Source: UBA966 sp046350355 (GTDB lineage Bacteria; Planctomycetota; Phycisphaerae; Phycisphaerales; SM1A02). From it: a stretch of DNA of 64,000 nt. The translations under genes were made by a program, and so were the position numbers. The stretch covers positions 992,001-1,056,000 of the forward strand of contig JAXMAN010000001.1 in the NCBI GenBank assembly GCA_046350355.1, written 5' to 3'. This document shows, in pieces, positions 53,321 to 61,316 of the stretch; position 1 is the first letter of the stretch, and each line of letters starts with the position of its first letter. The notes below the pieces were generated by a model. It did no database searches. It was not told the DNA's origin and worked only from the letters and a program-made list of their open reading frames with translations.

Positions 53321-55949
53321 GGACGACGCGGGCGGAGGCGGGGCCGAGACGGACGACTGGGCGGACGCGGTGACGATCGCCTACGACTCGAATGGCCGGC
53401 TCGCGACCGTGAAGACGCTCAAGCGCGGGACCTCGCCTGCGCCCGACACGGTGCTCAACGCGGTCGGGTTCCACTACTCCGCGCTGGGTCTGCCGGAGCA
53501 CTTCGACCAGAACCCGCTGGGAGACCTGACCTACAGCGGCACGACGCCCACCGGCACGACCAAGCGGGTGGGGTCGACCTACGACCTGAAGAAGATGCCC
53601 GACGGCAACTGGGTGCGCGCCAACGGCGTCGTCTATCCCAGCGGGCAGTCCCTGGACATCGGCTACGGAACCGGGGGGACCAGCGACCGGATCTCGCGCC
53701 CGCAGAGCCTGGGCTTCCACGCGGCGACCGCGGCCGTCGAGTACCAGTTCCTCGGCGCGGCGACGCCCGTGATCGCCAGCTACCCCGCCCCGGGCATCCG
53801 GCTGGACCGCTCGATGGCGCAGTCGGGCGCGCAGTCCGACGGCCAGTACCCGTGCATGGACGCCTTCGGGCGCGTGACGCGGCAGCTCTGGATCGACTCG
53901 GGCTACGCGCCCGGATCCATCAGCGGCTTCGCGAACCGGCCCGCGCTCGTCGACACGACCTACGCGTACACGCGGCTCAGCGGCCTGACCTCGAAGCTCG
54001 ACGCCCGCCCGGGCGCGACGATGCTCGCGCAGCACGCGTACACGCTCGACGGCCTGCTGCGCCTTCTGGCGGACCAGCGTGGCACGGCGTCGTTCCCGAG
54101 CTCGCAGGCGAAGCCGGGGTCGCAGGACTTCTCCTACGACTTCATCGGCAACCTCCCCTCGATGCGCACGGACACCTCGAGCGCGGGGACCTTCTCCTCG
54201 GGCACGACGGACGCGAGCACCTCGACCTTCAACATGGTGAACGAGATCGCGGCGGGCTCGTTCGTCCCGCTCGGGGGCACGCCCCAGTCGATCGGGTTCG
54301 CCTGGGACCACGGCGGGAACCTCTCCAGCCGCGGCATCGCCGGCGCGGCGGGCTACGGCTGGACCTACAAGCACGACCGCTGGGGGCGCCTGACGCAGGT
54401 CGACTTCACGGCCGGCTCGACCCCGCAGCCGGCGTTGCGCGCGCAGTACACGGGCCTTGGCATGCGCTGCGTCGTGGACCGCGCGCCGGACTCGTGGGTG
54501 CCGCCTGCCGCGCCCACGGTCTCGCAGCGGCGGCTGGGGTACTTCGACCTGGGCTGGCAGCTGCTGGAGGAGCAGATCGACGACGACCTGCCGCTGGCGA
54601 CCTCCGGGGCCGAGTCCGACATCGACCAGGTGGAGCAGCTCGTGTGGGGCATGCGCCACGTGGACGACCTCGTGCTCCGGCGCGTGAACTCCAACTACGC
54701 CGGCGGCGCCGACACGGACTTCTCCGACGCTGGGGACCGCGCGGGGGACCAGTTCCTCGGCGACCTGCAGTTCAGCGTGGTGGCCGCGGTCGACAGCGCG
54801 GGGGCGCTGCTGGAGCGCGTGGAGTACGACGCGTACGGACAGGCGCAGCACCACTGGCCCGAGGGGATCACGGGCGCCCCCGGCGGCGGCGTGGTCGCCG
54901 CGGACTCGACGGCGGCCTCGGGCGCGGTGGGCAAGTCCATCGGGCAGACGGGCTACCTCGCCGACGCGGACCTGGACCGCAGCGGGACGGTGACGGCGGC
55001 GGAGGCGAGCGCGGTCGCCGCGAAGGTGGGCACGGCGGGGATCCCCGCGGGGCGCATCAGCGCGTACGGAAACACAGTCGGGTGGTGCGGGTACCGGTTC
55101 AACGCCGGGCCGGACCTGCTGACGGTGAGGTTCCGCCACTACGACCCCGCGCCGGGCGTCGCGCGGTGGCTCGAGCGGGATCCCGCGGGGTACATGGATG
55201 GGGCGAGCTTGTATCAGTACGTGACAATGCAACCAACGTCGGGCTCAGACCCAGTCGGACTTTGGGGTATTCAATTCGGGAGCCTCCTCATCGGCAGTGG
55301 CAATCCGTGGCTTGCGTTCACAAACAAGTCGTGGGGTCACTTGGCTGAAGGGGCGATGGCTACGGCGGATGGCATTGTTCCATTCGGTGATCCATTTGCC
55401 GATCTTGGCGCGTATCAAGCGGACACATGGGATGTCCAGGCGAGCCAGCAGCTTGGCGAACTGTCAAGAAACCTGGCGCTCGCCGCTTTGGGGTTACATG
55501 GTGTGAATCTCGGTGCCTGGCGTGTTTGGATTCAGAATCCCTTGAAGTACGAACTTGGCTCGGCGACAGTCGGAAGCTACGAAGCGATGATGGCTGAGAT
55601 TGGAGAAGGAGCGACCGCATTCCAGAAGTATGACTGGCTCCGCGCGAATGGAAAGTTCTTCGACATGGTCTTCGGATTTCGCTGGGTGAGGAACCTCGGA
55701 TCAGGCGCAACGCCGGGCGGCGCGATCGCGCTTGGGTTGCCCCTTGCAGTTCAGGCCTGGAGATTCCTGTTCGGCTCAAGCAGTGGAGCTCCGCTTGCGG
55801 GCGGCCGGAGACTTGGAGTGGTAGCTGCGCGAAACACAGGAGCGGCAAGCGCCGGTGCCCAGTCAAACATTCTTGCAACGGTAGTCCCACTACTGATTAG
55901 GTACATTTCCCAATACCCTTTGGGACCGCAGATCACCTGCCCCAAATAG
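53253..55949 (+). CDS. Rhs polymorphic toxin, 5'-truncated, with a short hydrophobic tip
   Basis: Same Rhs piece as copy 1 up to MDGASLY (55,214), then an unrelated tip of about 245 residues. The tip begins QYVTMQPTSGSDPVGLWG and has a pretoxin-like segment MATADGIVPFGDPFADLGAYQ, a middle region without motif, and two hydrophobic stretches near the end (about GGAIALGLPLAVQAWRFLF and ILATVVPLLIRYI). No Hint domain or known nuclease motif is seen. The hydrophobic ends suggest a membrane-acting toxin (inference). As in copy 1 there is no credible start for this frame. Confidence 0.72.
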   Translation: MPAPREGCRRWTRGSRSLGARPSDDAGGGGAETDDWADAVTIAYDSNGRLATVKTLKRGTSPAPDTVLNAVGFHYSALGLPEHFDQNPLGDLTYSGTTPTGTTKRVGSTYDLKKMPDGNWVRANGVVYPSGQSLDIGYGTGGTSDRISRPQSLGFHAATAAVEYQFLGAATPVIASYPAPGIRLDRSMAQSGAQSDGQYPCMDAFGRVTRQLWIDSGYAPGSISGFANRPALVDTTYAYTRLSGLTSKLDARPGATMLAQHAYTLDGLLRLLADQRGTASFPSSQAKPGSQDFSYDFIGNLPSMRTDTSSAGTFSSGTTDASTSTFNMVNEIAAGSFVPLGGTPQSIGFAWDHGGNLSSRGIAGAAGYGWTYKHDRWGRLTQVDFTAGSTPQPALRAQYTGLGMRCVVDRAPDSWVPPAAPTVSQRRLGYFDLGWQLLEEQIDDDLPLATSGAESDIDQVEQLVWGMRHVDDLVLRRVNSNYAGGADTDFSDAGDRAGDQFLGDLQFSVVAAVDSAGALLERVEYDAYGQAQHHWPEGITGAPGGGVVAADSTAASGAVGKSIGQTGYLADADLDRSGTVTAAEASAVAAKVGTAGIPAGRISAYGNTVGWCGYRFNAGPDLLTVRFRHYDPAPGVARWLERDPAGYMDGASLYQYVTMQPTSGSDPVGLWGIQFGSLLIGSGNPWLAFTNKSWGHLAEGAMATADGIVPFGDPFADLGAYQADTWDVQASQQLGELSRNLALAALGLHGVNLGAWRVWIQNPLKYELGSATVGSYEAMMAEIGEGATAFQKYDWLRANGKFFDMVFGFRWVRNLGSGATPGGAIALGLPLAVQAWRFLFGSSSGAPLAGGRRLGVVAARNTGAASAGAQSNILATVVPLLIRYISQYPLGPQITCPK

Positions 55950-55955
55950 TGCACG

Positions 55956-56510
55956 ATGAAACGCGTTAACCCCGCAAGCTTGATGGCCCGATTGACTTAC
56001 GTGTTTGGGTCTGCGTATCTCGGATGGAATGTGGGCAATGAAGTGGCAGGCAGGCTTGGTGCGGTGGTCGGCGCTATCGTCGCATGCCTAGCGCCTCTGG
56101 TGGCGCTTTGGCTGCTGATGACGTTTCTTCTGGCCCGAGCGGTGCGGGCCGCACGCCGGGCAACAGAGGCCGAACTCCACGAGTGCGTGGCTACGGCGGG
56201 AGACGGCCGAATTCCCGCCAATGTGGCGTTTGCTGAATTGAGGATTAGGGGAGCCATTGAGATCGGCGACCTACAGAGTTTGTGCAGGTGGCTTCGCGAG
56301 CCCGACGCTGGTCGGGCTACGCTCGCAGCTGCGGCGATACGAAGCGCCCTGCCAGAAGTTCAGGGAGCGTTGGAGGAGTGGGAGTCGGCTGCCTCGCCTG
56401 CCCAGCGGGAGGCCGCGGCCGCAAGGGTTCTCGAGGCCGGTCGCGCGCTTCGCTCACTCGAAGTATCCCATGAGGATGCTGCGAGGCTCCCGCCAACCGG
56501 GATGGATTGA
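55956..56510 (+). CDS. Membrane protein, putative immunity partner of tip 2
   Basis: A 184-residue protein that starts 6 bases after the Rhs stop. It has two N-terminal hydrophobic segments (about residues 10-30 and 34-62) and then a soluble helical domain of about 110 residues. No motif recognised. Its position directly after a toxin tip and its membrane location suggest immunity to a membrane-acting toxin (inference). Confidence 0.55.
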   Translation: MKRVNPASLMARLTYVFGSAYLGWNVGNEVAGRLGAVVGAIVACLAPLVALWLLMTFLLARAVRAARRATEAELHECVATAGDGRIPANVAFAELRIRGAIEIGDLQSLCRWLREPDAGRATLAAAAIRSALPEVQGALEEWESAASPAQREAAAARVLEAGRALRSLEVSHEDAARLPPTGMD

Positions 56511-56531
56511 AAGTACCGCCCAGGATCCGCG

Positions 56532-56651
56532 TGACAGGGGTGCGCGGAACAGTACCCAGCACCGGAGCGTGTCCAACACTTGCCGCTAGCGCTTCCGCGA
56601 CATGCCGCTACATGAGACGCGCGAAGACGAGGTAGTAGAAACTAGCGACGG
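56532..56651 (+). mobile_element. Joined tips of the IS3 and IS5-type elements
   Basis: TGACAGGGGTGCGCGGAACAG (56,532 on) is an IS3 tip of about 21 bases. At 56,565 GAGCGTGTC begins an IS5/IS427-type end that runs about 87 bases and matches 61,317-61,403 at roughly 80%, including the end of the transposase gene. It breaks off at 56,651 where Rhs sequence starts. Confidence 0.75.
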
Positions 56652-56812
56652 TCTCCTCGGGCACGACGGACGCGAGCACCTCGACCTTCAACATGGTGAA
56701 CGAGATCGCGGCGGGCTCGTTCGTCCCGCTCGGGGGCACGCCCCAGTCGATCGGGTTCGCCTGGGACCACGGCGGGAACCTCTCCAGCCGCGGCATCGCC
56801 GGCGCGGCGGGC
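56652..56812 (+). repeat. 161 bp third copy of Rhs core sequence
   Basis: Identical to 39,218-39,378 and 54,193-54,353. It is bounded on the left by the IS5-type scrap and on the right by a RepB/ParB-like gene. Confidence 0.95.
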
Positions 56813-57508
56813 AGCTACACGCTCCTCGACGGCCACTCGCGGCTGGACATCCTCAGGTCGATGGGGGCCGCGGACGCGTTCTGCCTCGTGGCCGACGACG
56901 ACGAGGCGTTCACGTACAACCACAAGGTGAACCGCGTGGCCCCGATCCAGGAGCACTTCATGATCCTGAAGGCCCTCGAGAGCGGGGTCTCGGAAGCCCG
57001 CATCGCCAGGACGCTGGACGTGGACGTGGGTGCGATCCGGCAGAAGCGCGACCTGCTGAGCGGAGTTTGCCCCGATGTCGTCGCGCTGCTGAAGGACCGG
57101 TCGGTGACGGCCGCCGCCATCCGCGAGATCAAGCGGGCGGCGCCCTGGCGCCAGATCGAGATGGCGGAGCTCATGCGGGCGGCGAACAACTACTCGACGA
57201 CCTACGCGAAGTGCCTCGTCGCGGGGACCGCGCAGAAGGACCTGCACCCCGACGAGAAGGAGCGCGCCACGGCAGGCATGCGCCCCGAGGACGTCACGCG
57301 CATGGAGCGGGAGACGCAGAGCCTCGCCCGCGAGTTCCGCGCGGTGGAGGCGAGCCACGGCCGGAACACGCTGCATCTGGTGCTCGCGGTCGCGTACCTG
57401 CGGAAGCTGCTCGACCACGCGCCGGCCGTGCGGCACCTCTCGCAGCGCCACCCGGAGATCCTCTCGAAGTTCCAGAGGCTCGTCGATGCGCCGGACCTGA
57501 AGGGCTGA
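56693..57508 (+). CDS. RepB/ParB-like partition protein, 5' end replaced by Rhs core
   Basis: The frame starts at ATG 56693 inside the Rhs piece and passes in frame at 56,812 into a RepB/ParB-family protein: YTLLDGHSRLDILRSMG, CLVADDDEAFTYNHKVNRVAPIQEHFMI, EARIARTLDVDVGAIRQKRDLLSG (HTH), then the RepB C-terminal domain AAPWRQIEMAELMRAANNYS. About 230 of 271 residues are from the partition protein. Such genes often accompany DUF2924 and large serine recombinases in mobile elements. The N-terminal ParB part is missing, so the product is probably non-functional or at best a DNA binder. Confidence 0.78.
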   Translation: MVNEIAAGSFVPLGGTPQSIGFAWDHGGNLSSRGIAGAAGSYTLLDGHSRLDILRSMGAADAFCLVADDDEAFTYNHKVNRVAPIQEHFMILKALESGVSEARIARTLDVDVGAIRQKRDLLSGVCPDVVALLKDRSVTAAAIREIKRAAPWRQIEMAELMRAANNYSTTYAKCLVAGTAQKDLHPDEKERATAGMRPEDVTRMERETQSLAREFRAVEASHGRNTLHLVLAVAYLRKLLDHAPAVRHLSQRHPEILSKFQRLVDAPDLKG

Positions 57509-57519
57509 GGAGACTCAAG

Positions 57520-57640
57520 TCCGAGGATCGCGACCGCCACTCCTGCGAACATGCCTCTCTGGATCCGTGTGGACTGCGTATTGACGAGCATCCTGAAACC
57601 GATGCCGTGCGCTGAGTCAACGATCCCGTCGTGCCCACCC
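57520..57640 (-). pseudogene. Possible scrap of an ABC permease gene
   Basis: On the minus strand the sequence reads SAHGIGFRMLVNTQSTRIQRGMFAGVAVAILGL, similar to the last transmembrane segment of NitT/TauT-type permeases. Only this short part is recognisable. Confidence 0.3.
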
Positions 57641-57896
57641 CGTCGTCTGATACGACAACCCCGGCCGGGCATCTGAGTCGCTTGCCTAAATGCCGAGCTC
57701 AGCGTCCCTGCGGCCCCCAGCGCGGTCAGCATCGCACTCATGCCGCTTCCGCGCGCCTCCAGCTTCCATAGCCAGCGAGGCAAGCGCCAGCAGTCCGGAG
57801 TTCCTCTCCGCTTGAGCTAGGAAGTGGTGCGAGGAGAGCGGCCGCGGCGCGCTCTACAGCTCCCCTGGATCTCCCTGGCGGATCGGAATGGCGTAG
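57641..57896. other. No gene recognised
   Basis: About 255 bases between the permease-like scrap and an IS3 remnant; nothing recognised. Confidence 0.4.
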
Positions 57897-58116
57897 AGTT
57901 TCAGCGGCGAGCTGCTGGAGGATCGGGTGCCCACGGAGCTCGTCGACACACTTGCGGATCTGCGGGACCTGATTGACCCGCGGCGGCCCTTCTACAACCA
58001 CCGCCGGATCCAGCGGGCGCTCGGCATGGTGACCCGGGCGGCCTCGTTGGCGACATGCCAGGCGTTGCCGCTGCTCGGGCTCGGCGCACTCGCCTACGCT
58101 GCGGCACCGCCGTGAC
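57897..58116 (+). pseudogene. 3' remnant of an IS3 family orfB
   Basis: Reads FSGELLEDRVPTELVDTLAD, then RRPFYNHRRIQRALGMVTRAA and LGALAYAAAPP with a stop. It is a diverged relative of the end of the intact orfB (HYNHRRIQRALGKMTPAAF, LAALACAAAPP), in the opposite orientation. Confidence 0.8.
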
Positions 58117-58377
58117 GGTATGGTGCGGCCACCCTGCACCCTATCTAACACATGATGGACCAATGAGTGCCCCGGACAATTTGACAGATTTAATGGCTCA
58201 TCCGAACGTTTCAACGCTTAGTTTTCAGAGTGGACGATCCCAAGGAGACACCTCGCCTGCATGTCATCCGGAAGCGCAGCAACTTCCGGCCAGAAAAACT
58301 TGAGAATCATCTTGTGGGAGTACATGGTTTGGAGTACTAATTCAGTCAGTTCGTGTAATCGAAGGTATTGGTCAGTG
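58117..58377. other. AT-richer stretch without a gene
   Basis: About 260 bases. It contains one perfect hairpin (CCGGAAG 58,268-58,274 with CTTCCGG 58,283-58,289) without a U-run. Nothing else recognised. Confidence 0.4.
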
Positions 58378-58406
58378 TGACCGGGTCGCTCTCATCGGTC
58401 CACCCC

Positions 58407-59288
58407 TTATGAGAGTTGGTGCATCGTAGCCGTCCTCTCCATGCCCGGCGGTGCCGCAGCGCAGGCGAGCGCAGCGAGCCGGAGCGGAGGCAGCGCCGGG
58501 CATGTCGCGGCGAATGCCGCGGGCGTCATCTTGCCCAGCGCCCGCTGGATCCGCCGGTGGTTGTAGTGCAGCCGCCAACGGTCGATCAGGTACCTCGCCT
58601 CCGCCAGCGTGTCGAAGATCTCCGACGAGAGCAGCTCGTCCCGCAGCCGACCGTTGAAGCTCTCCACGATCCCGTTCTGCCAGGGCGAGCCCGGGTCGAT
58701 GTAGAGCGTGCCCGTGCCGCTCTCCGCACACCAGGTGCGCACCGCCGCCGAGACGAATTCCGGCCCGTTGTCGCTGCGGATGTGCGCCGGCGCGCCGCGG
58801 ATCGCCGTCAGCTCGTCCAGCACCCGCACCACGTCCTCGCCACGGCAGTGCCTGCCCACCTCGATCGCCAGGCATTCGCGCGTGCACTCGTCCAGCACGA
58901 CCAGCATCCGCAGCGGGCGGCCGTCCGCGGTCCGGTCGCTCACGAAGTCCATGCCCCACACCTCGTCCTTGCGCGCCGCGCGGCGACGCGCGATGCCGTT
59001 CTCGCCCGTGCCGATGCGCCTGCGCTTGCGGCGATTCCGCGGCACCAGCAGGCCTTCCGTGCGCCAAAGCCGCTTCATCAGGCGCGTGCCGATCGACCAG
59101 CGCTCCTTGTGCAGCAGATCCATGACGTAGCGGTGCCCACGGCGCGGGTTCGCCACCGCGAGCTCCCGAATCCTCGCCACCAGCCGGTCACGGTACGGGT
59201 TCGGCGGCACCGGGCGACGCTGCGTGCTCCGGTGCTGGCCCGCCACCCGGCACACGCGCCGCTCGGAGACGTCCATCGCCATCGTCAC
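58407..59288 (-). CDS. IS3 transposase orfB (rve integrase domain)
   Basis: A 293-residue frame from ATG 59288, but the frame is open from about 59,333 (ILSPARRRRAIEHV), and is probably expressed as an OrfAB fusion. HTH_21-like RRGHRYVMDLLHKERWSIGTRLMKRLWRTEGL precedes the DDE domain: Asp in WGMDFVSDRT, Asp in IRSDNGPEF, Glu in GIVESFNGRLRDELL. The end HYNHRRIQRALGKMTP is typical of IS3 elements. Confidence 0.93.
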   Translation of the reverse strand: MTMAMDVSERRVCRVAGQHRSTQRRPVPPNPYRDRLVARIRELAVANPRRGHRYVMDLLHKERWSIGTRLMKRLWRTEGLLVPRNRRKRRRIGTGENGIARRRAARKDEVWGMDFVSDRTADGRPLRMLVVLDECTRECLAIEVGRHCRGEDVVRVLDELTAIRGAPAHIRSDNGPEFVSAAVRTWCAESGTGTLYIDPGSPWQNGIVESFNGRLRDELLSSEIFDTLAEARYLIDRWRLHYNHRRIQRALGKMTPAAFAATCPALPPLRLAALACAAAPPGMERTATMHQLS

Positions 59289-59320
59289 GTGCTCGATCGC
59301 CCGGCGCCGCCGCGCCGGGC

Positions 59321-59608
59321 TCAGAATTCCCCCTTGGCGATCTCCTTCAGGATCTGGATGTCCAGCTGCTGGTCCGCCACCAAGCGCTTCAGACGCGCGT
59401 TCTCCTTCTCCAGGTCCTTCAGCCGCTTCACAGCGTCACGGTCCACCGCCCCGTACTCGGCCCGCCAGCGATGCAAGGTCACCTCGGACACCCCCAGCGA
59501 CCTCGCCACCTCGGCGATCGGCGTGCCCTTCGCCAGGGCCTCGTCAGCCTGCCTGAGCTTGGCGACCACCTCCTCGGGACGGTGCCGCTTCCTGTTCGAA
59601 CGCTTCAT
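59321..59608 (-). CDS. IS3 transposase orfA (HTH)
   Basis: A 95-residue protein from ATG 59608: MKRSNRKRHRPEEVVAKLRQ, HTH around IAEVARSLGVSEVTLHRW, then a leucine-zipper-like coil ending LDIQILKEIAKGEF. The last codons AAG GGG GAA TTC TGA contain a G5 run; a -1 slip there joins orfA to the orfB frame (GGA ATT CTG AGC), the normal IS3 strategy. Confidence 0.92.
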   Translation of the reverse strand: MKRSNRKRHRPEEVVAKLRQADEALAKGTPIAEVARSLGVSEVTLHRWRAEYGAVDRDAVKRLKDLEKENARLKRLVADQQLDIQILKEIAKGEF

Positions 59609-59778
59609 CGGAGACTCCTCTCGGCCCCTTGGGCCGTGAAAGTCTCTCATAAGGGGTGGACCTGTTCAGCGCACCCCTGTCAAGTGGAGACAACGGAGCC
59701 GCACATCGATACGAGCAACGAGCCGATTATGGCGGCCAGTCGTGAGATTTGCGTTTTGGATCACAGAAAGGACAACGA

Positions 59779-60282
59779 ATGAGAGCAGCTTTCCGCATTG
59801 CGATCCCTGTTGGAATGATCACACTTGGCGCCGCGCTGGCTGGAGCAAGTCTGCTCCAGCCAAGTTCGAGTGATGAAGTGGAGCTGGGCTGCGCTCGAGT
59901 TGGCGCCGACTGTGACCCAGTGGTTGGCGCGATTGCCGGCACTCCTAAGTGCGGCTTGAAAGCGTCCGCATGTGCCGGTCGCACAAGTTATTCCGCGTGC
60001 ATAATTAACACATGGAACACGGCCTGCGCGAACGAGCAGCAGTACACTCCGGGAGGCACTACCAACATCTTCACAAAGTCCATCAGTTGTACCGGAATCT
60101 GGTATGAAGGCTGGTGCGCTTGGGATGCTCATTCAAACGATTGCTATTGGCGCACCACCTCCAACGTCTTCTGGTGTCCGGGCGGTAGGATTGCAGGGTG
60201 GAATTCGCAGACCGATTGCAACACTTATGTGCCCGCTCCGCTTCCCGGGAACGACCCGAGTTACCATCCCCCTGGAATCTGA
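59779..60282 (+). CDS. Cysteine-rich exported protein, function unknown
   Basis: A 167-residue protein from ATG 59779 with AAAGGA 7 bases upstream. The N-terminus has a hydrophobic signal (about 7-27). The mature part has 11 Cys and many Trp, Tyr and Asn (for example TPKCGLKASACAG, CTGIWYEGWCAWDAHSNDCYW, VFWCPGGRIAGW), so it is probably a disulfide-bonded extracellular protein. No family recognised. The next gene, 30 bases on, also encodes an exported protein and then a C39-like peptidase, so it may be a substrate of that system (inference). Confidence 0.65.
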   Translation: MRAAFRIAIPVGMITLGAALAGASLLQPSSSDEVELGCARVGADCDPVVGAIAGTPKCGLKASACAGRTSYSACIINTWNTACANEQQYTPGGTTNIFTKSISCTGIWYEGWCAWDAHSNDCYWRTTSNVFWCPGGRIAGWNSQTDCNTYVPAPLPGNDPSYHPPGI

Positions 60283-61316
60283 GCGCTCCGGAGGTTGCCA
60301 GTCGGGCGGCAATGCCAAGTTCCAGCTGTATTCTTTCGTGCGTTGTAGTATTGGCACTGGCCTGCATTGGCCGGGCCGACGCCATTGGGGACGACCTGAT
60401 TACTCCGGAGGATCTACGCTCTGCGGAGGGACGGTCAAAATTACACAAATCGCTCCTCGAGCCGGAGCGGGTCCTTGATGACGATCGATTTTGGGAGGAA
60501 GCGCTGAGTGGTCCTCGGGAGGCCAGCGAGTTGGTCGCAGCGTGGTCATCAGTTGTCGGATCCCACAGGCCATTTGTTTCTCGCGAAGACCTCGCCAGGA
60601 TTTTTCAGGCAAAGCGCAACAAATTTTCCACCTTTGTCAGCCGCAGTAAGATGCACTGGTGGTCGAGCGCTGGGTCAAATGAGGCATCGTCGCCGCCGGC
60701 AGGAATTGAACGAGAATACTGGTGGAGCCCCGAAAGGCAGCTAGTATCCTTGAGGTTTCGCGAGCCGGTATCTGGCTTGTTCGCCAGAATCGACACTCTT
60801 GGCAATGGCGCAAGCGCAATACGGACAGAGCGGGTTTATCTGAACGCCCATCCCACGATGAGCACGAGCGAAGTTGGGATTGACCAACTGTACGCGACTG
60901 ATGAGCCCTTCATTCAAGCGGGTCTCCTGCAGGCCGCATCCTTCAGAGCCGAACCTAGGGGAATCGCCGACATGAGGGCGCTTCTTGAGCGAGACTCAAC
61001 CGTTGTCCTTCGGGAGCTTGCAAGGGTGAGAGGGCGAACCTGTATCGTCCTTGCCGTTGGCTGCCCTCCCACCACGCGGATCTTTCTCTCCCTGGAAGAT
61101 GATTTCTTGCCCTTTCGAGTGGAGCACTATAGGGCGGAGCCGAAGCGCGACGGTATTGGCCTAACGCGTTCGATTTTCTCCGTGCAGCAAGTTCTTGAGA
61201 CGCGGCAAGTCGACGGTTACTTCTCGCTCCCAATCCGTACCGCCACCTTCTCGTTAGGCAGATCTGTCGGCTCGGCGCCTTCGGCCTTGAGCTTCGCAAC
61301 TTTTGTCGAGGTTCTA

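Larger units (their letters stand above)
51351..55214 (+). repeat. 3,864 bp direct repeat, copy 2 (DUF2924-recombinase-Rhs core)
   Basis: See the entry for 36,376-40,239. The right border here is followed by a different toxin tip. Confidence 0.93.
58378..59682 (-). mobile_element. Intact IS3 family insertion sequence (1,305 bp)
   Basis: Bounded by imperfect inverted ends that start TGACCGGGTCGCTCTCATC and TGACAGGGGTGCGCTGAAC and share GGTCCACCCCTTATGAGAG. A 4 bp target duplication AGTG is present at 58,374-58,377 and 59,683-59,686. It encodes orfA and orfB on the minus strand. At least four fragments of the same or a close element lie elsewhere in the island (42.28, 45.49, 50.7, 56.53 kb). 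Confidence 0.93.

Noticed and set aside
57202..57783. A 193-codon minus-strand frame
   Set aside because: Most of it is antisense to the RepB-like gene; only the short permease-like piece at 57,520-57,640 is worth noting.
58268..58289. Perfect 7 bp hairpin as a terminator
   Set aside because: No U-run on either side in the needed orientation and no gene ends next to it.
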